A stretch of 64,000 nucleotides of DNA from Macrothele yani (lineage: Eukaryota; Arthropoda; Arachnida; Araneae; Macrothelidae), in the NCBI GenBank assembly GCA_039090855.1, contig CM076995.1, positions 119,982,270 through 120,046,269 on the forward strand, written 5' to 3'. Numbering within the stretch: position 1 is the stretch's first letter; each line of letters opens with the position of its first letter. Of the stretch, positions 24,301-37,217 are shown piece by piece. A model generated the notes under the pieces. That model worked only from the letters and a program-made list of their open reading frames with translations, was not told where the DNA came from and searched no databases. The position numbers were made by a program, and so were the translations under genes.

Positions 24301-27300
24301 GTTGCTGCCACCGTGTGATATGGCCAACAGGCAATCCTGTAGACGACATCTGGATGACTTTACCCGAGGTTGCGTCATTGGGAAGTTGGAAGAAGGTCGA
24401 AGTGTGACTAGTGTGGCCGAGGAGTTCGGGATAGCTCACAGCATCGTTTCACGAGCTTGGAGAGCATTTCAAACGACAGGAACAGCTGTCCGAGAGTTTA
24501 GCAGTGGTTGTCCACGAGCAACCACGGCGGCGGACGACCGGTATATTGTCCTACAGGCGAGAAGAGACAGCGGGAGAAATCGCAAGGCACATGCAACAGA
24601 CAACTGGACGTCCGTTATTGCGTTACCGTGGTCAGGAGGCTGCACAAAGGTGGTCTATTTGCACGACGGCCAGTACGGTATGTGCCATTAATGCCTGCTC
24701 ATCAGACACGGCGGTTTCTGTGGTGCCAGGAACACAAGAACTGGACACATCAGCAATGTGGTCGAGTTCTCTTTAAGGATGACAGCCGATTTAGTCTGAC
24801 AAGCGATTCTGGACGTATACACATCTGGAGAGAGCAGGGAACATGCAATCACACCTCGAACATCATCGAAAGGGACCAGTTTGGTGGTGGCGGAGTTCTT
24901 GTTTGGGGCGGTATCATGCTTGGTTGCCGTACTGACCTCCACATCTTCCAAGGAGGTTCAGTTACTGGTGTCCGCTATTGTACCGAGGTTCTACGTGTGT
25001 CTGTTTAGAAGTCCTGTGGGTCCTGAGTTCCTCTTCATGGACGATAACGCTACACCTCATCGTACAATGGCTGTCGCAGAGCTGTTGGAGAGTGAAGATA
25101 TTCAACGCATGGATTGGCCCGCAAGGTCCTCGGACCTAAATCCAATCGAACACGTGAGGGACCTTCTCGGGAGACGCTTGGCAGCATGTCACCAGCCGCC
25201 AGCAACAATTGGCGCTACAAGAGGAATGGGTCGCAATGCCTCAACAGCCCCTCGACAACCTCGTCCCCAGCATGGAGAAACGTTATAAATCCTGCAACGC
25301 AGTCAGGGGTGATCATATTCCCTACTTAAGACTGGATTTTTCTTGGCAGCCGCCTGTCACATGGACATTTCTGTCCAGTTGTGCTCGAAGCTACCTTTTC
25401 AATAAATTGCTTTTGTATCCTTTGGATTCCTTGTTTGGACGGGTTTTGCTCACTTGTCCCATATTCATACATCTTGGGGATCTTATGGTATGATTTGATT
25501 CGATGTGGAGCACTTCTGCACGACGATACATTCGAAAAACCATCTCGTCCTTAATTTTTGCACGCCAGTGTAGTTCTTGATCCAAGAAAGCAAAGGTTTA
25601 AGCAAATGCAGGGAAGGTCATGCACCCGTTTTTTTTTTTTTTTTCGATAAAAAGGGAATTGTGTGTGACCATGTTGTTCCTCCAGGGAAAACTGTTACTA
25701 GTGCATATTATTCAAAAGTTCTCAAAGATCCTCTAAAGAAAAATGTTCCCCCGAAATGCCCAGAATATGCACAAACTGGTTGGATTTTGCATCAAGATGA
25801 TGCCTGTGCACATTATGCTTTGCTTACCCAGCAGGTTATCCAAGATCTAGGCATCGAAATGATAGGCAACCCTCCATATTTACCGGACCTGGTACTGTGT
25901 AACTTCTACCTATTCCCTGAAATGGAAAAACAACTTTGTGGGTGTCAGTTTGCACCAAATATTGAACTGAACAATGCTGTGATGGATACTCTGAACCACG
26001 TGTCGAGGAAGGGAATCAAACATACCTTACGGAAGTGGATAGAAAGCTGGGATCGGTGCATTCAGGTAGAGGGAGAATACTTCGAAAGTAAGTGTAATTA
26101 TGTTAACTGCATTACACTTCTGCCCCATGTAAAATCAGTTTTGTTACTTTTTGAACGTCCCTCGTATAAATATGAATTTTAGAATTAGGTTAGAAAAATA
26201 ATTTGTACAATATAATTTACACTGCCTATAAGACATAAACATATCACAAGGTGACAAGTACTCTCTCCCTCTTTCTTTTGTATCCTGCATTTGTCAGCTT
26301 AGTACATAAGCATCTGTTAATTTCCTCAATTTCCCAGGAAACACTATGGAACAGATATGAAGATGAAAATATCTTAAGTAAAGAACATTTTCTAATAAAA
26401 GGCAAAAGACATTGCACCATTTGGTTTTGATGTGCATATGCATATGTAAGATCGACAGCTTCTGAAATGAACAGAAATCTTCCTCTGTTGCTGCCAAGCT
26501 CATATTCTTCAGATTTGTAGGCGGAAGAGGAAAACAACATATATATCTTCAAAAAGGTCAGAAGCACAAATGGCTAACGATTCTGTGATAGGAATAAGTG
26601 GTTAGTTGTAAACAAAATAACTTGTGTGTGACACAATTTCGTTTCACTTGAAAGAAAAATCTTCATACTAACAGGAAGAAAGAGCTAGTTCTGTGTGACA
26701 TTGGTGAAAAGACCCCAACTCACTGGGTTTTGTTCCAGAATCCTTAGGTTGAATGACCAACTGGAACCCTCAGCTCTGGGCTAATCCCCCACACTGATGT
26801 ACTTACCTGATTAAAAGATAAAAAGAAATATTAAGAAAGTGTGGGATATGGTGGACCTACCACATTTGAGAAGGACGGTCCACCAGGGAAACGACCTGGA
26901 CTTTCTAAACAGTGTGTGAGAAAGAGATCTCGGCCGAGTGAATGTAAGATTGGTGTATAGAATGCTAGAGGTATCAATGGCAAGATGAGTGAGGTGGTAG
27001 AGGAGATGAATAAGTATAGACTGGATGTGCTGTGTGTAAGTGAAACCAAAAAAGAAGGAAACTAGAATAGAAGAAGTGAATGGCACGGTGAGTGTGTGGT
27101 CTGGAGTATTGGATAATGTGAGAGGACAGGCTGGTGTAGGTGTGATTTTAAGTGAAAAGATGAAGAACAACTTAATTCACTATAGTTGCGTAAGTGAGAG
27201 AATTCTCTGGATTCGTTTGAAAGTGAAACTTCAGAGAATTGTAATTGTTGTAGTGTATGCTCCTTGTGACTCGGAACCTTCAGATAAGAAGGAAGATTTC

Positions 27301-30300
27301 TGGAATGAGCTAAAAGCTGTTTTGAGCCAGTTTGGTGCTAAAGAAAAAGTTATAATAGCAGGGGATTTCAGTGCCAGAGTAAGTGTGCAGAATGCAATTT
27401 CTGACAATGTTCAGGGGATTTCTGTGCCAGAGTAAGTGTGCAGAATGCAATTTCTGACAATGTTCTGGGTTAGTTTAATGATCCTTGTGTGAATGATAAT
27501 GGTGAAAGATTAATTGAACTCTGCATTGAGAATGGTTTGTGTGATTCTAATACATTTTTCAAACACAAGTATATCCACACATATACTTGGGAAAATGGTA
27601 CTCTTGGTCAAAAGAATGCGATAGATTTTGTTGTCTACGATCAGTGTCTGAAACACTTAGTTGTTGACACCCGTGTGATGAGAGGTGCGGATGTTGGTTC
27701 TGATCATTACTTGGTAGTGTCAAGAGTGAAATTTAATGTTGGTTGGAGGAAAAGGAATAGAAAGAGACCCAGGATAGAAAGAATAAAGGCTGATAGGCTC
27801 CTTGAAGATCATCAGCGTTATTCTGATGTACTCAGAGAACGACTGAAGGAGCTGAAGTCTGGTGAGAGGGATGTAGAAAAGAAGTGGGAATGTTTTAAGA
27901 ACTGTGTTGTCACTGCTGCTAAAGAGGTCTGTGGCACCACAATAGTGGGTAACAATAGAGGTGATGCTTGGTGGAATAGTGAGATTGAAGAGGCAGTAAA
28001 GAGAAAGAAGGAAGCCTATTTGGGAATGTTGCAAGGTAGAGTCTCTGTGGATGAATATCGCTGTAAGAAGCATGAAGCTGCTAAGCTGGTTCGCCAGAGT
28101 AAGGCACAAGATAGGAAGGAGAAGGTGGAAAGGCATGAACTGGCTTTTTGGAAAGATAGAAAGTCCTTCTGGAAGTACATGAGACTCAGAAAAAAATAGG
28201 GGAAACAAAGTTGTAAGTTGTGTGAAGAATGAGATCGGGGAAATGATATGGGAGACCAAATGAGTTAAGTGAAAGATGGGGTGAATACTTCTGTGAGTTA
28301 TTTGGACAGCCAAGATGATTCTGAGATAGACACAGATGATGTCACAATGAGGGATGGAAGCACAGGAGGGATCTCAAGAGAAAAAGTGTGTAAAGCTCTA
28401 AAACATTCAAACTGATTGTTTGGTTTCGTGGTAGGAGCTCGAAAAACACGACACCTTTAAAATCCCACCAAACTAGGACCAGAACCTTCCGCTGATGAAT
28501 GTCTGCTTTGGATGTCGTTTGAGGTGAAGCAGCATTTTGGGACCAAGACCGTTTGTGCAGCACATTGTTGTACAGAATCCATTTTTCGTTACCAGTTATC
28601 AGTCGCTTCAAAAAAGGATAAATTTCCTCACGTTTAATGAGCATATCGCAGATGTTTATACGCGCCGTCAATTGAGCTTCTTTGAGTTCATGAGGAACCC
28701 ACACATCAAGCTTGCTTATGTATCCCAGCTTCTTCGGGTGTTCGTGAACGCTTGAATGAGGGATGTGCAATGTGTCTGCAATCTCTCGTGTCATGTAACG
28801 TGGGTTTGATTCGATTAATGCCTTGATTTGGTCGTCATCAACCTCGGTGGGCCTCCCCGACCGAGGAGCATCGTTGAGGTCAAAATCACCAGCACGGAAT
28901 TTTGTGAACCACCGCTGGCACTGACGTTCTTGCAGAGCATTATCACCATACACTTTACGCCACTTTTCACAAGCTTGACGCGCGTTCTTCCCTTTACGGA
29001 AGTAAAATAGTAAAATATGGCGAAAATACACAGTTTGGTCTTCCATCTTCAACTTGATGTCAAATCTCTGCAAATCAACCAAATCGCTCACTATTCCTTT
29101 TTGACTGCAGCTAGAACTGGCACCTGTTGAATGCCATAGCGATAACAGAGCTGCGCATGCCTCTAGTACTTCCAAAACCGCCATCGGGTGAAAATATAAG
29201 TCATGAATTTTCCGACAACCCAATAGTTCTCAAAATACAATGAATAATGCTCCCGGGTAGCTAAGCTAAGTGAAAGATTGGGTGAATACTTTTGTGAGTT
29301 ATTAGATCAGGAAAGTAAAAATGATTCTGAGACAGATGCAGATGATGTCACAATGAGGGATGGAAGCACAGGAGCAATCTCAAGAGAAGAAAGCTCTAAA
29401 ATCTCTTCAGAATGGTTAGGCTCCGGAATTTGATAGCATAACTGCAGAGATGTTGAAATATGGTGGTGACTCTGTAATTGACTGGTAAACTGAAATTTGC
29501 CAGTTGTGAAGGAAGTTAGGAATGGTTCCTCTGGATTGGAAGGATGCTATCATTGTTCCCTTGTATAAGGGAAAAGGTGATCAGACTGAATGCAAGAACT
29601 ATCATGACGTGGTATTAGCCTAGTAAGTGTGCCAGGGAAAGTGTTTGGTAAGGTTGTTATCGAAAAAGTATGGGGTCTTACATCAGAGAAAGTGTGGGAT
29701 GTTCAGAATGGTTTTATGCCTGGTAAAGGATGCACTAACCAGAGTTTTGCATTACGCATGATGATTGAAAACTATCTGGCTGTTGGTAAGAAAGTTTTTG
29801 CTGCCTTCATAGATTTAGAGAAAGCTTATGACCGAGTGAATAGGACACTTTTGTGGAAGGTATTGAATGAATATGGTGTTACTGGGAATCTACTTAATAG
29901 TGTAAAAACCATGGTGTATGCTGGTAGTAGAGCTTGTGTACGAGTGAATGGTGTTTTATCAAAATGGTTTTTTATTGGTGCACGAGTTAGACAAGGCTGT
30001 GTAATGTCACCATGGCTGTTTAATATATTTATGGATGCATGCATGTGTGATGCCAAAATAGATAATAGTGGTTTATGTCTTGGTGATATCCGTGTATGAA
30101 GATTGCTGTATGCTAATGACACTGTCCTGTTGGCAGAGAGCAAAAGTGAGTTGCAGAGTATGTTGACTCGGATGCACGAAGTTTGCACGAAATTCAAACT
30201 GAGTATAAATATGGGAAAATCCAAATTATGGTGTTTGAGAGAGGAACGGGTAGCACTGAATGTAATGTAAGTGTAAACGGCACTGTGATTGACCAGGTGA

Positions 30301-33300
30301 GTGAGTTTGTGTATTTAGGAAGCATGTTTGACAGAGAGAACAAGTTGGATGGTGAAATCAGTAAGCGAGTGAATTCTTCATTGAAAGTCATAGCTGCTCT
30401 GGGAAGTTTTCACAGGAATGATGGGTTTTCTAGAGTCCCGCATGGCTGTGTATGAAACTGTAATTGTTCCTACTCTGATGTATGGCAGTGAAACCTGGGT
30501 ACTGCAGAAGAAACATAGGAGTCGTTTGTGTGCTGGAGAAATGCGTTATTTACGTGGGGTTTGTGGCAAGACACGGTCTGATTGTGTGAGGAATGAAGAT
30601 GTGTTGCAGTTGTGTGATGTGAAGCAAAATGTTGTTAGTAAGGTGGAGACCAATATGCTTCGGTGGTTTGGCCATGTTGAAAGAATGAGTGATGAGATGC
30701 TTACTAAGAAAATCTTTTTAGCGCAAGTGGCAGAAAGGAAAGGCAGGGGAAGGCCAAGGAAGACATGGGTGGATCAGATTCAGGAGTGTCTGCACGAGAA
30801 AAAGATTATGAGTATGAAGTATAAAAGATCTTGTGTATGGCGTGTAATGGATATCAGCGAAGCCTGAGTTGTATGTCAAGATCACTGTAAATGGAGTAGT
30901 TTGATACGACAAAAGTAAGTAAAAATATCTGGTAGTTTGTATTTCTTTTTGGAGCTAACCTCTGAATCTCAGAGAACAGCTTAGTGATATGTATGTATGT
31001 ATAAATACAGGGACCCCCAACAAAAGTTTTGCATACTGTCCATTTTTGAGAAAAGTGTAAAATAGGAGAAAACTTACCTTATTACTGTTCAATGTACTTC
31101 CCTCCACGGCTAATGACAGCTTGCCAGTGGTGAGGTAGGTCCTGGATGCCCTGTAGTTCATCATCTTTGTTCAGCTGTCATATTACTTGTGTCATATCCA
31201 ACGAAAATTTGTCGAGCAATTCGTAGCGGATGCCACAGAAAAAATTCTTTAACTTTGGGAAAAGATCAAAGTCAGGTGGACTGAGATCAGGGCTGTATGG
31301 TGGGTGGGATAAAGTTTCCCAGCCATATTTTGACAATAGTCCCCATACCAAGGCTGCACCATGACACACGACACACGTTGTCATGCAGTAAGATGGCTCC
31401 CACTTCCAAAAAGTTGGGGCGATTTTGACAAATTTTTAGTCTCAACTTATTCCTCGGAAAATCACGATAATATTGTGTGTTGACATTTTGCCCTACCGGC
31501 ATTCGATCAAAGACCACACACCATAGACATCATACAAAAAATAATCATCTGCTTCACTTTGGATTGTTCCCGACAACACTTCAAGAGGCGTAAGGAACTT
31601 GGATGCCTCCATTCCGCTGATTGTGACTTCAGTTCCAGCTCAACATCACGGTCCAAGTCTCTCATCAATTGTAACAATTATGTTCAGAAAAGTGTTGCCC
31701 TCCCTTTTGAACCTGCGGAAGTGATCCTGTGTAATGCTCACTCTGGCTGCCTTCTGCTTGGGGGAGGGGGATGGGTGCAATCATTTTCCCGACTGCATCG
31801 TCAGCTTGGGGGAGGGGGGACGCAATAATTTTCCAGACTGCATCATCCGCTTCTGTTTTAGATTAACATGTGCAGAACTTTTATGACCCTCGTATGTGAC
31901 TTGATCTACTTTCATGGTGCATTTACACACAATTTTTAGCATTCTCAATACTGTGTACCAAATATAAATTTCAATGACTGTAACATCAAATTCAAAAAAA
32001 TATTGCGCTATGAAATTTAACTTTACAAACTACATTATAATTGCTCACTCTGCCTAGAAACTTTTGTAGGCAAAATTGCCAACCTGGTGCGGCAGTCCCA
32101 GATGAGAAGTGCATTTTTCTTATGGAACTGGCTCTCGAGACTCTGTCCTCCATAACGGGTAGCCCTAAATTAGGGATGGGTCACTGCTTACAGCCTTTAG
32201 AGTTACTCATGGTAGGTGTTTCAAAAAACAACAACGAAAAATGCATTCTACTGGGCATCACAATCTTCTCACTGTTTGCTTATATTATCTGACATATTAT
32301 ACTAACTATTTTACCAGAAAAACAATTTACACAAACCTTTGAAATCCTTTTGCGTACTTGTTTCCAACTGATGAGATTGTGCAACATTTTTCAAAAGTTC
32401 TTGAATCACAACTCGATCATATATGCCAACATCACTGAAGATAAAAAAGATATCAGATTCAGAACTACTGGAATATATCTGCTAAGCATAGCATATAAAC
32501 AGAGATGTCAACACAAGAATATTTAGTGGAGCAGTAATATTCTCTTAAAATATGTTACAATAGGCTATAGCAAAACCACAGTGATGTACATCACAGATTT
32601 TATTTTGGTCTTGCGGACAAAATGATACCCCCAGAAGTCTGTTTAGTCCGATCTTGTGCAGACTCGCGATCTTGGGTGAAAATTTTCCCTCTTCCAAAAC
32701 TTTCCAAAAACAGAAGTTAGATGAAGTCAAAATTTCTCCTGAAATTTAATTTTTTTTTCCCTCGAGGTGTTCCATCTGTCCATATCGTTGTTAAATATCA
32801 TTTTATTCCATAAATGTTTATGTTTCAGCTTGAAAATGGAAGTTAAACAGGGCGCCGTGACCTTATAAAATTCTTTTTTTTTTTTTTTGCGATGTTTCCT
32901 CTGCCTTGTGTTGTTTTTAATAAAGTTCCTGTAATTTTAATTTCGTTTTCTGCGATGATCCCTCTATAGAATAATATTGTTAAATATCATTTTGTTGCAG
33001 AAATGTTTATATTTCAGCTTTTAAATGGAGGCAAACATTCCTGACAGCAAAAGTAAAGGAAGGCAGCAAAGATTTTCCCTATGACCATAATTTGATTTCT
33101 TTTTTTCTGTGGCCCCCTGTTACATATTGTCAAATATTTTGTTTCCTAAATTATTTCAACTTTAAAATGGATGAAAAATAATTTGACAATGAAAGTTTGG
33201 GCAGGATGGAGCAATCATTTCTCCTGAAAATTTTTGTTGTTGTTGTTGTTGTTTATGAAGTTTCCTCTGTAATATTTGTTCTTAAAAATATTTTATTTCA

Positions 33301-36300
33301 TAAATGTTAATATTTTGGCATGACAATAAGTCAAAAGACCTGACTCCCACTTACAGCTGTGAAAAATGTACCAAGATATCAGAGGGCAGAGTGTTCTGTG
33401 TTTGTTTGATCCTAGTCATTATTGCAACTGCTGTAGTACATAGCATTGGCTTTTTTTTTTTTTTTTTTTTTTAGGAAGAAGAAATATAAGGTAGTGAGTT
33501 TCTTTATTCTCTTTTGATTTCTACCTGTGCAAGTTTTTATTTTATTGTTTTGCACAGTAATTACACTGCAGATTATTTTCTGGTACCATGCAGACTGAAC
33601 AGGAACTTTCTGGTACGAGGTGACAAGAAAATTTTGTGGAAAAGTAATATTCTCCTAAAAGAACTCTCATGAGAAAAATGAAGAGTTTATAAAACATTTT
33701 AAGAGGAGAAAACAAACTTCTAAATATGAAGTGTTGCTTTTTTTTCTTTCTCTTCTCTTGTTTTTCATCAAATATTGGTCTGATAATGATTCATAGAGGG
33801 TGGAACGTGCATTAAGTCCCACTACAGAGGTCCATGCAAATTTGCTTTTGGGTCATTCTGTGCCAAATCAACAAGGCTTACATTTGATTTCCTTGAAATT
33901 TGGTATGATAATTAGGCATGTAGACTTATGCAGAAATCCCATATTTTAGCCCTGTCCACCCTCTTGATTTCAAATTATGTGACTCTGAAAATGAGAAAAT
34001 TGTGACTTCTGGACAATCTTTTGAGTAGTTGCATCTCATTACCTAATTGGGAAGGTTGAAAGTAGTGTCTTTTTACAGCATTTTACATAAGCTTTTAAAT
34101 CATGTGCTGAAAAATTAAAAACAATTAGGTTGACCTTTTCAAGGTCACAGAAACAACCTTTGACCTTAAATATAAAAAAAAACTGCAATTTTAAAATTTT
34201 GAAGAATTTGTATGGCATTATTAGGGTTTTGTTTACTAGTATGCCAACTTTCAAGTTGGAACTGCAATGGAATCATTATTAATAAAATATTAAAATGAAA
34301 TACAACCGTGCCAAAAATGGCCTCAAAATGACATAATGAAAGGTGAAAGTGTTTTAGGGTTAAGCAGCCAATTTAAATTGGGCGGATTTATCAGTCAGAA
34401 GGTATCTCCATGATATGCTTAGTAGTAAAGCTTTAATAACTTAAATTTTTTTAATTAAAATGATATCAAGAAAAAAATAATACAGCAATGCCTTTAGTCT
34501 TGAAAGAAAAAAAATCAAACTTTTCTGCTGGTTTTGTCACAGTTTCAAGCAATGTTTGGTTAATAGATACCTGCTACTTAAATGTCACAGAATCAATGTT
34601 ATTCTTTTTCACAAGATCAATAATGAAACTTTTCAGTGAATCTGATCCTTGGGCAAAATTGGCATTTACTGAAGTAGCATGCACAAGTAAAGGGTTGCAT
34701 ATTACTCTTGCAGTGCAGTCTTTATTAAGCTGTTAATGGGGAGTTTATTTTCAGTAGTTAATTTTGCCATATGATACTCTAAAAACATGACTTTAAAGTT
34801 TTGATGAATTGTGATGCAGATATGTATATACTACATGTATCACTAGCTCCAACAATGATATATTTTTTTTAATGCAGTTCTACATCATATTTTTTTCAGG
34901 CAGTCTTTTTTCCCAGGCTTCAATCTTTTTTCTCAAGATTTTTGTTGTCATAATTGCTTGCTAATGCAATCATGATAATAAAAATCTTGCACCAGATCAG
35001 CTGTTTCCTGTTTTAATATTTTTCCTAGCTTTAGGTTTGGAGTTGATAAAATTCCCTTTTCCTCTCAACTCTTACTCTTTGGAAATGGTTTTACCTTTCT
35101 TGCCATGTAATTTAAAATGCTGAATTCATCCTGCAAAGTTTTGAAAACTCCAACTTTTTGGAAGTGTTACAGTAAGAATTTGCAGCTTTTGAGCTTTTCA
35201 CCTTGTATAATTTAACATGTCTTTAAGCTGAGCAATAATTTCTGTTTTCAGGTCAGATGTTGGGAGTTCAGCATCAGAAAAAGATTAGCGTAACTTTCTT
35301 CTGTAAAAACACAATGCAATTTTTTTCAAATTTGCGTAAGGATGTTTTTGTTTATGCAGTCTTTTCTTTTTTTACAGTAGTTTAGCCAATTAACTGTAAA
35401 GATATATTTAAAATTTGAATTGCTTCCTTACTTATTTCACCTTCACTTCTACTCTGGCATATGATAGGTTAAGTATCAGCTTCATCACCCGTGAACTTTG
35501 AACTAATGAGGTTGTCATCAGTTTAAAGTTCACAGGTGTATTTAGTCTTTAAAAGATCTTTTCATCACTTGTCATAGATTTTTTATGAATAGGAAGTTTA
35601 ACCATCCACTCTGAGGAACAGGACATATTCTTTTTCACATTATAGTGTCCCTTTTCTTAAAAAGAGTTATAACATAGGTCTCTCTTAAATCTGTGACATT
35701 TTAACACTTACAGAGGAGAAAAAATTCAGCAACAATTTCCCCAGAAAAAACCAGCACTATTAAAAAAATAAACTGCTTGTTTACATGCAGTATATCCATG
35801 GTGTAATACTTTTCAAGACCAGAAGAGTAAACAAAAATAAAAAAGCATAACAGCTTAGGCAAGTAACAGAATGAAACCAGAAGTGTGAGATGGCTGCAGC
35901 TGACTGTTATATTTAACTGATGAAAGTAAACAAAGCTGTGATTAGATAATGAAAGTCAAAAGCAAACTGGAAACCAAACTTCTGGTCTTGAAAAGTATTA
36001 CACCAAAGGTATACTGCATGATGGATATACATCAAGAGATTTCTGGCTTAGAAGGCTTAAATACTTTTCAAGACCAGAAGAGTAAACAAAAATAAAAAAA
36101 AGCATAACAGCTTAGGCAAGTAACAGAATGAAACCAGAAGTGTGAGATGGCTGCAGCTGACTGTTATATTTAACTGATGAAAGTAAACAAAGCTGTGATT
36201 AGATAATGAAAGTCAAAAGCAAACTGGAAACCAAACTTCTGGTCTTGAAAAGTATTACACCAAAGGTATACTGCATGATGGATATACATCAAGAGATTTC

Positions 36301-37164
36301 TGGCTTAGAAGGCTTAAATACTTTTCAAGACCAGAAGAGTAAACAAAAATAAAAAAGCATAACAGCTTAGGCAAGTAACAGAATGAAACCAGAAGTGTGA
36401 GATGGCTGCAGCTGACTGTTATATTTAACTGATGAAAGTAAACAAAGCTGTGATTAGATAATGAAAGTCAAAAGCAAACTGGAAACCAAACTTCTGGTCT
36501 TGAAAAGTATTACACCAAAGGTATACTGCATGATGGATATACATCAAGAGATTTCTGGCTTAGAAGGGATAGCAGGGTTTGTATGCCACCCCATGAAAGC
36601 AGTGAAACAGAAGGGGGGAAACTTGGTGCCAAAACAATCAGCGAAACCTCAGAGGAGAAATGAATTTTTTCGCTGAAAACCCAGAAAAATCGGGAAACTT
36701 GTTATCCTATACATTAAGGAACAAAATAAACAAACAAAATTGCAACAAAAACACATTTTAATGATCTAGTCTTAGCATGGCTCTTCCATTTTTACTCCAA
36801 GCAGTCTTCCCCCTCAAACATATTATACCTGCAACGGAAAGATGGATTTAAAGATGCATTTATTGCATCGTACGCAGGCCAAACTTTGCATCTTATAAAT
36901 GTATCAGAATAAACTTTTTAATTAATTGCCAAAGACTTGCAAAATGTCATTTCATCACATTTGGAGAATTTTTGGTTGAGATTCACTTCAGTTAAATATT
37001 TTATAAATAATGATTCCATTGCAGTCCCAATTTGAAAGTTGGCATATTAGTAAACAAAAACCGAATGATGCCATATAATTTTTGTTCAAAATTTTTAAAC
37101 TTCAGTTTTTAAAAAAAATTCAAGGTCAAATTCTATTTCATAAAAACCTGTGAAAACTTTAATT

Positions 37165-37217
<53 letters not shown>

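Larger units (their letters stand above)
22644..26164 (+). mobile_element. Mariner-like element split by two insertions
   Basis: The left end CATAGGCCATTCAAAAAATA and the inverse of the right end (CGAGGGACGTTCAAAAAGTA) match, with TA on both sides. Coding remnants read [20 protein letters not shown] (22838), then [20 protein letters not shown] and [10 protein letters not shown] (23630-23735), and after a break [20 protein letters not shown] (25660), HQDDACAH and [18 protein letters not shown]. The third-Asp region reads [11 protein letters not shown], so that residue is changed. A MITE (22928-23610) and a Tc1 (24062-25570) are nested inside. Confidence 0.85.

Noticed and set aside
19832..25570. 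Several overlapping frames in the Tc1 copies as separate genes
   Set aside because: They are alternate-frame readings of the two frameshifted transposases; only the frames with HTH and DDE motifs were kept.
34488..34736. 82-codon frame as a small gene
   Set aside because: No recognisable domain, within a decayed repeat, and no splice or promoter support.
36461..36676. 71-codon frame in the 257-bp array
   Set aside because: It overlaps the tandem repeat, has no domain and starts in repeat sequence; chance frame.
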